A stretch of 7,570 bases of DNA, from NCBI GenBank assembly GCA_028875335.1, contig JAPPEF010000079.1:1-7570 (forward strand). The letters are read 5' to 3'. This stretch comes from Gemmatimonadota bacterium. Lineage in GTDB: Bacteria; Latescibacterota; UBA2968; UBA8231. The translations under genes were made by a program, and so were the position numbers. Shown here piece after piece: positions 1 to 6,882 of this stretch. Each line of letters starts with the position of its first letter. The stretch's first letter is position 1. The notes below the pieces were generated by a model. It saw only the letters and a list, made by a program, of their open reading frames with translations, was not told where the DNA came from and searched no databases.

Positions 1-3000
1 GTCACCGCGAGGCGCGAGAGGAACTCCTCGACCTCGCCGCGCACGTCGCTGCCCGAGGGGAAGCGCACGGCCACGGATTGCAGGGGATTGCCGCTACCGA
101 CGTTGCGCAACGTGTGGTAAGGCACGATTAGGATGTTGGCCGGCTCTATATGGACAAAGGGCTTGATGACGACCTTGGCGTCCTCCAAGCCCTGCTTCTC
201 GCGCTTTTCTTCCTCGGCGATTTCCTGCACAGCTTGGCCGCCGGTGACGGCGAAGTCGGCTGGCGTCAAGATTTCGTCGTCGAGGTCTTTGAGGTCCTTC
301 ATCCGCTTGGAGTCGAGGACGCCAACGACCGTGAACAAGTCGCCGAAGATGCGAACCTGCTCTTGGCCAACTTTGGCGAGGTCAATGTCGAGATGGGCCT
401 CCTTGACCATGTCGATGGGCAGGATGCAGACCTTGTCCTCGCCCGGCTCAAACCACCGCCCGGCGACTAGGGCTTGATTCAGCCCAGTGACCTGGGTTTC
501 CTCAGGGGTCAACCCAAGGACGCCGAGCGCGTTATGGGCGTTTTCTCCGTGTTTTATTTTAATGTGCGCTTTGGCCTTATTGCTATACCAGCTACGCGGT
601 GCGACCGCGGCCCGACCACCGAAATTGCTGCGGGCGTATTCGAGGACTGAATCCTCCATCGGATTCCACGCCTTGCTGCGGATTAGGATGCCCTCGTAGA
701 GCCCTTCGTTGTCGCGGCTGATTTGATTGAACCGCAGGCCCGTGCGGATAGAGGTGAAGGAGAGGACCGTAAAGGTCAGCAGCAAGAGCGTGGTAAAGGT
801 GAGGACCGTGCGCGTCTTGCGCCGCTTCATGTTGGAAATCCCGAGCTGGAAGGCGGTCAGCGAGGCCGAAGAGCGGCTGACGTCTGTGTCGTGGATCACG
901 GCCACCTCGGTGCGCAGCTTTTTCATCTGTTCGTTGAAGCGGCCGGAAATGATCGACATCACGAGAACGGCTAGCACGATGATGATGAAAGCGAGCAGGA
1001 TGACGAAGGGATTGGATAACTGGAAGGCTGGATGCACCAACCACAGCACGATCCAGATCACTAGGAAAACTCCGGCAAACCCGATGATTTGATTGCGAAT
1101 CGTGGCGGCAGTAAAAATGAGCCGCTCGGTAAAAAAGGCGCAGGGAAGGACGAGGGCCATGAAGAAGATAATGCCCTGAATGACGTCGTTTTGGGTGGAT
1201 TTGACGTCTGGATAGGCGCGCGATTCTAGCCCGAAGGCCGCGCGCGTGTGACGCACGAAATCTCCCCAGCGTTGCTCAGTGCCAGCCGCTGCGGCTTGGT
1301 TTAACTCGGTTTCAGCCCGGTAGTGGAGGTCGTTGAGGCGCTGGTTCTCAATGGCAAAGCTCCGCAGTTCGCGCATCCGCGACTCGTCGAGATTCCACAT
1401 GTCTTGGGCGGCTTGGAAGGTCGTGCGGGCAAAGGAAGTGCCGGGACGAATCTCGAATCCCTCGCCCTCGGCCTTGTCTTTGTCAGTGACGCTGGTGGCG
1501 TTGAGCAGTAGCGAGCGGAATCCCAGCAGGCCCGCGCCAAAACCCATTTTTATGCGCGAGCCGGGCCGCGCGAAGAGCACTCCGACCGGCTCGTTTTGGG
1601 CCGAGGGCCCCTCGCCAATGGTATAACCGTACTCCACGGGCGGGCCGTTCGTCTCGTCGAAGACCTGTACGTTGGCCAGCTTGGTAAGATAGCGCGGATC
1701 GACGATGTCGAAGAAATTGTAGGGCACGCAGGGGAAGAGGATGACCATCCACTGCTTGTCGCGCCAGTCCATGGAGACCCTCATCGGGTAGCTCTCGTCG
1801 CCTTGCACGCCGCGGTCCGGGGCGTAGGTGATGCGGCCGGTGATCGGGTCCATGTAGTAGCCCTCAATCTGCACGTTGTTGACTCGCACCCGATTTACGT
1901 AGAAGGCCCCCTTATCATCGACAACCTCGTAGTACTCGCCGCGCACGCCTTTATACGACTTTTTCTTGCCGTTGCGCACGACGGCTACTGCGTCTGCGCG
2001 CGGCAGGTCGGGGATGATACTGCGGCGCGGAAAGACCATGGTCCGGCCGCGCAGCGAGCGCAAATTGTCGCGCAGGCGCATCTTGAAGTCCGGGAAAAGC
2101 TCTGGGTCTTCAAAGGCCATCTCGAACATGCCGGCGAGCACTCGGATCTGTTTGGCGAGATTGGCGTGATTGACGCGCTCGGCTCGGTCTAAGGGTGTAT
2201 CGACGAGGAAGCGCGCGTCGTTGACTGTGACAAAGGCCAACGCCGGCGTACCAGTCGCCAACACCAATTCGCTGTTGACCGATATTTCGCCCGGGACAAA
2301 AGTCTGCCAGCTCATCCCGCCTTCGGGGCTAATGCCATTGACCAGCACGTCGCGTTGCTGGTAGCCCAACTCGCGGCTGATCTTGCGCGCATAACCCATA
2401 AAATTCTTGCCGAAAGGCGCGAAGTAGCGCTTGTAGTAAAAGCTGGTATTGCTGTTCCAGACTCCAAGCTCGTCGGTTTGCGACGAAAGATCGAGGCTAA
2501 TGAAGAGCTTGACCGCGAGCGAATCGACTTTGGGGTCGGCCCAAGTTTTGTAGAGCGCCAAGCGCAAATCGTCGTCCGAATGCAACTCATCAACTAGTTC
2601 GTCGCGGTTTTTGAATTGCTCGTCGGCGAGGTGCAGTGCGCCTTGTTCTTGGCTCAGCAGCCCTTCGGCGAGCGCGGCGTCGGCAATGTGCGCGGCCAAG
2701 TCGGTGAGTCCTTCAGCAACGCTCCGCACGAGGGCTTCCTTGCCGGTAAATTCCTCCTCGCCGATGGCGTAGTGGATGCCGTCTTGGGCGATCATATTTT
2801 GCGCGAGTGCGGCATCGACGACCCGCCGCACCAGCATGTGTTCGATGAAGGGATCCTCTTTGCGCAGGTAGCGCTGGATGAAATCATCGACCCCGCGCAA
2901 GCCCAAGTGGTGGGCCGAAGTGGCGAGAAAGACGATCGTGCGCGCCGGGGGGTTGGCGCGAAAATAGCGCGCTAGCTCTAACAGCGCAGTAATGCTGGAG

Positions 3001-3818
3001 GCCTGCTCGGCACCCGGGGCTAGAGCAGGCACGACCGACATGGCGTCATAGTACGCCTCCAGCACGATCACGTCTTCTTTCAGCAAGGGGTCGTATCCGG
3101 GGATCGTGCCGAGGATATTCCAAGCGGAACGCCGCTCCCAATCCATGCGGTACTCCAAGTGGAGCGTCTGCTCGCCCGCTGCGGCCAACTGGCGGCGCAA
3201 GTGCTGGCCGGTTTGGCGATTGACCCAAAACCTCGGTAGGTCGAGCGGCATGGTGAGAAATTTCTTTTCACCCTCCAAGTACACGGTGGAATCCGGCTCG
3301 ATAAAGAGGATGGCCTGTGCCCCGAGATAGGCGGCATTGAGCCAGGCGTCGCCCGAATTAAAGTCCATCAGGGCCACGGCTCCTTCGACTTGTTTGCCGT
3401 CCATATCCGCGTACTCACCCGCGCCAGCGTCTATCAGGCGCCCGGTCATCCCGCCTTCGGGCAACGTCGAAGTTTTGACGAGGTTGGGCCAGAGGCCGTG
3501 GATTGGCACTTGTTCGTCGCTGCCAACGACTTGCAGAAACCCGCCCTTATCGACCGGAATCGAGATATCGTATTCGTGGATTGCGATATCGTCGAGGCCG
3601 ATTGCGCGGAAGCGCTCCTGCACGATCTGGGCCGCTTGGTCGGCACCTGGATAGCCAGCGACTCTAGATCCCAAGCTGGCAAAGGTGTCCATCGTCTGCT
3701 GCACGCGCTCGACTGGGGTCGTCCGTGCCAACTCGGCAAAATCGACCTCGGTCCAGGCCGGTGCCACGCTGGCCAAAATCCAGCCGAGGGCCATCCACTT
3801 CACCGCGAACTTAGGCAT
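1..3818 (-). CDS. M28 peptidase-like / FtsX-like ABC permease fusion protein (partial, C-terminus beyond window)
   Basis: One uninterrupted frame of 1272 codons runs from ATG at 3818 to the left edge. Residues 1-22 look like a signal peptide (basic start, hydrophobic core, APA before W22). Residues ~126-215 resemble a PA insert. An M28 fold follows: EAYYDA (254-259), GAEQASS (269-275), FLATSAHHLGLRG (around His303-His304), LDLSS (Asp443) and VDTPLD (539-544). Residues ~560-870 are soluble and unassigned. Three membrane helices lie near 879-898, 911-932 and 938-958. A basic cytoplasmic stretch with NMKRRKTRT leads to the FtsX/MacB first helix (~1004-1024) and a MacB-like periplasmic domain (GRWFEPGED, FTVVGVLD). 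Topology is consistent: both large domains face outwards. Known: FtsX-type permeases pair with a cytoplasmic ATPase, and their last helices lie at the C-terminus. Neither is in view. Inferred: an ABC complex at the inner membrane with a peptidase-derived outer domain. M28 metal ligands are mostly replaced, so peptidase activity is doubtful. Sure of the FtsX part, fairly sure of M28 ancestry. Confidence 0.85.
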   Translation of the reverse strand, partial: MPKFAVKWMALGWILASVAPAWTEVDFAELARTTPVERVQQTMDTFASLGSRVAGYPGADQAAQIVQERFRAIGLDDIAIHEYDISIPVDKGGFLQVVGSDEQVPIHGLWPNLVKTSTLPEGGMTGRLIDAGAGEYADMDGKQVEGAVALMDFNSGDAWLNAAYLGAQAILFIEPDSTVYLEGEKKFLTMPLDLPRFWVNRQTGQHLRRQLAAAGEQTLHLEYRMDWERRSAWNILGTIPGYDPLLKEDVIVLEAYYDAMSVVPALAPGAEQASSITALLELARYFRANPPARTIVFLATSAHHLGLRGVDDFIQRYLRKEDPFIEHMLVRRVVDAALAQNMIAQDGIHYAIGEEEFTGKEALVRSVAEGLTDLAAHIADAALAEGLLSQEQGALHLADEQFKNRDELVDELHSDDDLRLALYKTWADPKVDSLAVKLFISLDLSSQTDELGVWNSNTSFYYKRYFAPFGKNFMGYARKISRELGYQQRDVLVNGISPEGGMSWQTFVPGEISVNSELVLATGTPALAFVTVNDARFLVDTPLDRAERVNHANLAKQIRVLAGMFEMAFEDPELFPDFKMRLRDNLRSLRGRTMVFPRRSIIPDLPRADAVAVVRNGKKKSYKGVRGEYYEVVDDKGAFYVNRVRVNNVQIEGYYMDPITGRITYAPDRGVQGDESYPMRVSMDWRDKQWMVILFPCVPYNFFDIVDPRYLTKLANVQVFDETNGPPVEYGYTIGEGPSAQNEPVGVLFARPGSRIKMGFGAGLLGFRSLLLNATSVTDKDKAEGEGFEIRPGTSFARTTFQAAQDMWNLDESRMRELRSFAIENQRLNDLHYRAETELNQAAAAGTEQRWGDFVRHTRAAFGLESRAYPDVKSTQNDVIQGIIFFMALVLPCAFFTERLIFTAATIRNQIIGFAGVFLVIWIVLWLVHPAFQLSNPFVILLAFIIIVLAVLVMSIISGRFNEQMKKLRTEVAVIHDTDVSRSSASLTAFQLGISNMKRRKTRTVLTFTTLLLLTFTVLSFTSIRTGLRFNQISRDNEGLYEGILIRSKAWNPMEDSVLEYARSNFGGRAAVAPRSWYSNKAKAHIKIKHGENAHNALGVLGLTPEETQVTGLNQALVAGRWFEPGEDKVCILPIDMVKEAHLDIDLAKVGQEQVRIFGDLFTVVGVLDSKRMKDLKDLDDEILTPADFAVTGGQAVQEIAEEEKREKQGLEDAKVVIKPFVHIEPANILIVPYHTLRNVGSGNPLQSVAVRFPSGSDVRGEVEEFLSRLAV

Positions 3819-3828
3819 AATTGTAACG

Positions 3829-3834
3829 CCTTTC
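3829..3834 (-). promoter_or_regulatory. Ribosome binding site of the M28-FtsX gene
   Basis: GAAAGG on the minus strand lies 10 bases before the ATG at 3818 and directly after the stop codon of the upstream gene (3837-3835). The spacing is slightly long. It supports this start, which also gives a well-formed signal peptide. Confidence 0.5.
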
Positions 3835-5802
3835 TCAGATCCAGAAGACCACATTGTCGGTCATGCCCGTAAAAAAGTCGATAATCAACCAGAGCCCCGC
3901 GATAAAAAACTGGCCTATGATCAGGCCTAAAAAGAAGGGACGTGCCCGGCGAAAAAGGCTGGGACCGCCGTATTTCATCGCCAACAACTTTAAGAGCCAA
4001 GCGAGGGCAATGCTAAACCACAACTGGTCCATCAGCCACACAGCACCAATGGGGTATCCAATGGGATGCAGAGGCCACCACAAGAGCTGCTGACGCGCCC
4101 ACATGAGCAGGGCCATGATGCCCCCGCCGACAAAAGTGTGAATCCAACCATCTATGTTCGGCTCGGTGGGCGCGCTTAACTTGGTGGTAATATAATCAAA
4201 AGGGGCGCGAGTTCCACCACCAAAAAACCACGCGTTGAGGTTGATGCCGCCGTATTCGTAGGCGAGGTACAAAATCGTTGCGACCGAGCCGACAATGCTG
4301 ACAAAAATCGCCAGCAGCACGTACCAAAAAAGCGGCCGCAGCCGCGATCCTAACTCCTCGCCCAATTTGAGGCCGTGCGCGCAGGAAGCCATGACAAACG
4401 TACGGATGTCTGCCGCCCACACGAAGGTGTACGCGAGGCCGACCATGCCGGCCGGGCCGATCGCCGAAGAGCCGACGGCCGAGACCAAGACCGTCGAAGA
4501 AATCATCGGTCCGACCGCCGCGGCCACGCCTCCTTCTACTACCACTCGAGTTAGACCGACGAAGATAAGGATGGCCAGCATCAGGGTCAAAAAGGCCGCC
4601 CACAGGGGCAAGCCAGACTGCCATAGCCAGATGGTCATCACTGCGACGCCAGCGAGCCAAGTTAAGACCGCTGCCCGATAGGAGATCATCTCGCCGCTGT
4701 CATCGATGCGGTCGTCGCCCTTGAGGGCCTTGCGCAGTACGTCGCGCAGGTGCTCGCGGCCGACCCACAGGCCGAAAAGCACTAAGACGATCATCGCTCC
4801 CTGCCCTTGGTGGGCGAGGATCGGCTCGCTAGGAGCACCGTAAACGAGCTTTTCGGTGCTGCCGACCCCTAAGATCCCCAGTCCCCCTCGGATCAGCTTG
4901 GCGATGGTGTTGAAAAACCATAGGCTGAAGGCGATGTCGAGGTTGATGAGATAGGCAAACCCCACCATGGGAAAGCTCAGGCGGAAGATCAGGCTTGTGG
5001 TGTTGCGCAGAATCGGGATGGAGGAGACGAGTTGGATGGCGGGGATGAAGTTGAAGTACGCGTGTAGGGCGTTGAGGCTGCTGACGAGCGCGGGTAGGGC
5101 AAAGCCGATCCACATAATCGGATTTTTGAAGAAAGGGCCTAGGGCCTCTCCGCGGCCCCCACTCTGCACCATGGCTAGGGGCACCTGCACCAGCGGATAA
5201 ACTAGCCGCTCTCGCTCCACCCACTGGCGGCGCATAATGACCATAGACGAGATCATGACCAAGTACAGGGCTACGATCAGAATAGTCCAATAGCACAGCG
5301 GGCCGCCCCAGACAGCCCAAGGTACCCCAACAGTGCGCGGTGCTCCTTCGTAAAACCACTTGACCGCCTCGGGATTCTGTGGCGCGATCCAGTCGGGAAG
5401 GTGCGGCAGGATGTGCAAGGCCCACTCGTTTTCCGGGGTGGCGTAGTATTGGGCACCGGTGATGATCGTCAACCAGTACTCGCTGAGGCCCATCGTGGGG
5501 ATGGCCGAGGCCGTGAGCATCATAATGTACGCGACGATAAGCTCGCAACGCCCGAGGGCCACAGGAGCGGCGAAGCGCGTCAGCAAGGCATTGAACAAGC
5601 CCGTTAGCAAGAAGAAGAGAAACAGGGCACCCGCTGCGCTGAAATCAATCGACATGTAGGAGCCGCGGATGACCATGTTGCCGTACGGTGCTCCCACGGC
5701 AATGCACAGCGACCCTAGGGTGCCCGCCACCAGTGCCTTGGCGCTGAAGACCGGCTCGGCTCGTACTGGGGCCTGAAAGGTAGGCTCTTTCGACAAATCC
5801 AT
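3835..5802 (-). CDS. DUF6785/DUF6784-type polytopic membrane protein, possible OPT-like transporter
   Basis: A 655-residue protein with about 14 predicted membrane segments and a short cytoplasmic N-terminus (first helix from ~22). Recognisable family motifs are RRQWVERERLVYPLVQVPL (191-209), HQGQGAM (331-337), RVVVEGG (419-425), WWPLHPIGYP (575-584) and RPFFLGLIIGQFF (621-633). From memory these mark the DUF6785 N-terminal and DUF6784 C-terminal regions found together in membrane proteins of Planctomycetota, Armatimonadota, Poribacteria and similar phyla. Length fits a complete family member. The substrate is unknown; a relation to oligopeptide (OPT/YSL) transporters is a guess from overall shape. 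It starts 35 bases after the Gx gene and ends 16 bases before the M28-FtsX gene, so it is probably co-transcribed with the latter. No Shine-Dalgarno sequence is visible before its ATG. Sure it is a membrane protein, fairly sure of the family, unsure of function. Confidence 0.88.
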   Translation of the reverse strand: MDLSKEPTFQAPVRAEPVFSAKALVAGTLGSLCIAVGAPYGNMVIRGSYMSIDFSAAGALFLFFLLTGLFNALLTRFAAPVALGRCELIVAYIMMLTASAIPTMGLSEYWLTIITGAQYYATPENEWALHILPHLPDWIAPQNPEAVKWFYEGAPRTVGVPWAVWGGPLCYWTILIVALYLVMISSMVIMRRQWVERERLVYPLVQVPLAMVQSGGRGEALGPFFKNPIMWIGFALPALVSSLNALHAYFNFIPAIQLVSSIPILRNTTSLIFRLSFPMVGFAYLINLDIAFSLWFFNTIAKLIRGGLGILGVGSTEKLVYGAPSEPILAHQGQGAMIVLVLFGLWVGREHLRDVLRKALKGDDRIDDSGEMISYRAAVLTWLAGVAVMTIWLWQSGLPLWAAFLTLMLAILIFVGLTRVVVEGGVAAAVGPMISSTVLVSAVGSSAIGPAGMVGLAYTFVWAADIRTFVMASCAHGLKLGEELGSRLRPLFWYVLLAIFVSIVGSVATILYLAYEYGGINLNAWFFGGGTRAPFDYITTKLSAPTEPNIDGWIHTFVGGGIMALLMWARQQLLWWPLHPIGYPIGAVWLMDQLWFSIALAWLLKLLAMKYGGPSLFRRARPFFLGLIIGQFFIAGLWLIIDFFTGMTDNVVFWI

Positions 5803-5831
5803 TGAGACGATTTAAAGGGAAGGTCTATACA

Positions 5832-5840
5832 TTTATATCA
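5832..5840 (-). promoter_or_regulatory. Possible extended -10 promoter before the DUF6785 gene
   Basis: The minus strand reads TGATATAAA, fitting an extended -10 (TGn followed by TATAAA). It overlaps the TGA stop of the Gx gene. A start of transcription near 5825 would give a leader of about 22 bases. No convincing -35 box is seen at 16-18 bases. It could give the DUF6785/M28-FtsX pair expression independent of the upstream pair. An AT-rich stretch by chance is the alternative. Confidence 0.3.
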
Positions 5841-6359
5841 CTGTCCTTGGTTCAACCAGCCTATTTTCTCTAATTGCGCCAAGGTCCACCAAGCCAACAG
5901 GCCGATCGCCCCTCCGCTCACCAGAGCGCTGAACAAGGCCAGCGGTAACAGCGCGAATAAACCGCTGTGGCCGATATAGCCAGCGGCGAGAGCGAGCTGG
6001 CTGAGTTGGTGCGCCAACGCGCCCCAAATACTCAGGCCCACGACGCTGAAAAGCCGCGCCCTTATGCGGCGGACCGCAACCATGACCAGCCAACTTGCCA
6101 ATCCAGCCCCGCCGCCAATGACAAAGGCCGGACCGGCAAACCCCCCGCTGAGCAAGCCGCCAACTACCAGCTTGATGGCACTAACGGCCAATGCCGGACC
6201 GCTGCCAAAGCTCACCAGCGCGACCAAAACCGGCAAATTGCCGAGTCCCAACTTCATCCAAGGTAAGGGTTTGGGCACCAGCGATTCAAAGGCGAAGAGC
6301 ACGATTGCCGCGCTGGCCATAAGCCCCAAACGGGCCACATCTCTAGGGCGTGCAAACAT
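5838..6359 (-). CDS. Gx transporter family membrane protein (Hpre_diP_synt_I type, ECF-S-like)
   Basis: A 173-residue, highly hydrophobic protein with five or six membrane segments. Family hallmarks are a Glu in the first helix (E25), PKPLPWMKLGLGN (29-41), a Lys in the next helix (K66), GGLLSGGFAGP (67-77) and GALAHQLSQL (113-122). The family was once named heptaprenyl diphosphate synthase component I, but it looks like the small membrane S component of ECF importers. Its substrate is not known to me. Length is usual. The same frame is open upstream to an ATG at 6425, but I chose the ATG at 6359: it forms TGATG with the stop of the preceding gene, and the 22 extra residues are charged and unlike the family. 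This overlap implies translational coupling to the NusG_II protein, a common partner. Neither a polyprenyl synthase nor an ApbE flavin transferase gene, frequent companions elsewhere, is in the window. Confidence 0.87.
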   Translation of the reverse strand: MFARPRDVARLGLMASAAIVLFAFESLVPKPLPWMKLGLGNLPVLVALVSFGSGPALAVSAIKLVVGGLLSGGFAGPAFVIGGGAGLASWLVMVAVRRIRARLFSVVGLSIWGALAHQLSQLALAAGYIGHSGLFALLPLALFSALVSGGAIGLLAWWTLAQLEKIGWLNQGQ

Positions 6360-6748
6360 CAGCGAATCATCGCATCTATGGGCGCGGCTCCAGCGATCCT
6401 CAGCACTAGGCCGTTGGGCACGCACGCGGTCACGTCGCCCGCCCGTTGCATCCAGCCCCGCCGCATGCAGATCTTGTGGACACAGGGCGCGGAAATCACG
6501 CGCGCACCCTTGGGGCCGATCTCGATCTCGCTCGCTCCCAGAGGTCCTACAACTGGCAAGACTCCGTAGTTGGAGAGGGCATGTGTGGCGGGCGCGGCTC
6601 CTGCTAACTCGACGATAAGCATGTCGCCGGCTTCGGTCGTATAGCGGCCGTAGAGTACCAGCCCGATCGCACTCAAGCCCACGACGAGTGCGAGAATCTT
6701 ATCTGCTCGCGTCAGCACCGGGGCGTTTTCGGTATTTAGCCGCCACAT
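6359..6748 (-). CDS. NusG domain II-containing membrane-anchored protein
   Basis: A 129-residue protein with one N-terminal membrane helix (~16-34) and an exported domain of about 90 residues. The domain matches stand-alone NusG domain II: ASEIEIGPKGARV (72-84), APCVHKICMRRGW (87-99) and ACVPNGLVLRI (108-118). Three cysteines (C89, C94, C109) sit at the family's usual positions. This is not the transcription factor NusG; the KOW and NGN parts are absent. The domain lies outside the cytoplasmic membrane. In other bacteria it commonly sits beside Gx proteins, with ApbE or FMN-binding proteins nearby, hinting at a redox or envelope role, but the function is not established. The ATG at 6748 has an AAGGA ribosome site six bases upstream. 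It is the first gene of the leftward cluster. Confidence 0.88.
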   Translation of the reverse strand: MWRLNTENAPVLTRADKILALVVGLSAIGLVLYGRYTTEAGDMLIVELAGAAPATHALSNYGVLPVVGPLGASEIEIGPKGARVISAPCVHKICMRRGWMQRAGDVTACVPNGLVLRIAGAAPIDAMIR

Positions 6749-6754
6749 CCTGCG

Positions 6755-6759
6755 TCCTT
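6755..6759 (-). promoter_or_regulatory. Ribosome binding site of the NusG_II gene
   Basis: AAGGA on the minus strand stands six bases before the ATG at 6748. It is the clearest Shine-Dalgarno site in the window and fixes the start of this gene. Confidence 0.7.
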
Positions 6760-6769
6760 TTCTGTGCCC

Positions 6770-6799
6770 ATTTTAATTTAACTTCTACCGCGCGTGCAA
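6770..6799 (-). promoter_or_regulatory. Candidate sigma70-type promoter for the leftward cluster
   Basis: On the minus strand TTGCAC (6799-6794) and TAAAAT (6775-6770) are 18 bases apart. The -10 matches the consensus in five of six positions, the -35 in only three. Transcription would begin near 6763, leaving a leader of about 15 bases that still contains the AAGGA site. The position is right for the NusG_II-Gx genes. It assumes a consensus like that of well-studied bacteria, which may not hold in this lineage. Confidence 0.4.
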
Positions 6800-6816
6800 A
6801 CGAACGCGGAACTTCT
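6780..6816. repeat. Direct repeat AACTTCT flanking a CCGCG/CGCGG inverted repeat
   Basis: AACTTCT occurs at 6780-6786 and again at 6810-6816, exactly 30 bases apart. Between the copies lie inverted arms CCGCG (6788-6792) and CGCGG (6805-6809) around a 12-base centre that contains the candidate -35 box. The arrangement could be an operator for the leftward promoter. The elements are short and chance is possible. Confidence 0.35.
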
Positions 6817-6851
6817 GCTTGTATGTACTTGTTTTTTTTTCATCTGCTTGT
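6814..6851. repeat. Direct repeat TCTGCTTGT in the divergent promoter region
   Basis: TCTGCTTGT occurs at 6814-6822 and 6843-6851, 29 bases apart. The similarity continues imperfectly for about nine further bases. A third CTTGT lies between them at 6828-6832. The second copy abuts the candidate -10 of the rightward gene. A run of nine T (6832-6840) separates the copies. These may be tandem sites for a regulator; no known binding protein is recognised. Confidence 0.35.
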
Positions 6852-6858
6852 TTATATT
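6829..6858 (+). promoter_or_regulatory. Candidate promoter for the rel gene
   Basis: TTGTTT (6829-6834) and TATATT (6853-6858) are 18 bases apart. The T-tract at 6832-6840 runs from the -35 box into the spacer. Transcription would start near 6865, only about 18 bases before the ATG at 6883 and close to an in-frame GTG at 6868. The boxes match the sigma70 consensus moderately. Confidence 0.35.
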
Positions 6859-6882
6859 GACGAGCAAGTGACGAATGATCCC

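Noticed and set aside
592..1044. A 150-codon minus-strand frame inside the M28-FtsX gene
   Set aside because: It overlaps in another frame the region encoding membrane helices and the FtsX core; the Arg/His-rich product is typical of a shifted reading.
1596..2192. A 198-codon open frame on the plus strand
   Set aside because: It lies wholly opposite the M28-FtsX gene, whose frame shows recognisable domains. The product has no recognisable motif, and long antisense frames are expected with this GC-rich codon use.
1..3818. Splitting this region into separate peptidase and permease genes
   Set aside because: I translated the whole stretch and found no stop codon or frame change between the M28 and FtsX parts, and the predicted topology works as a single chain.
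4829..5548. A 239-codon minus-strand frame inside the DUF6785 gene
   Set aside because: It is an out-of-frame reading of that gene, rich in Arg, His and Pro, with none of the membrane character of the real product.
6360..6425. An upstream ATG at 6425 extending the Gx protein by 22 residues
   Set aside because: The extension is charged, overlaps the end of the NusG_II gene in another frame, and lacks family features. The TGATG overlap start at 6359 fits better.
6832..6840. Run of nine T as a possible terminator
   Set aside because: No stable hairpin directly precedes it, and no plus-strand gene ends there. It lies within a divergent promoter region.
6857..6862. TTGACG as a -35 box for rel
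   Set aside because: A partner -10 would fall around 6880, inside or after the start codon region, where no AT-rich hexamer is present.
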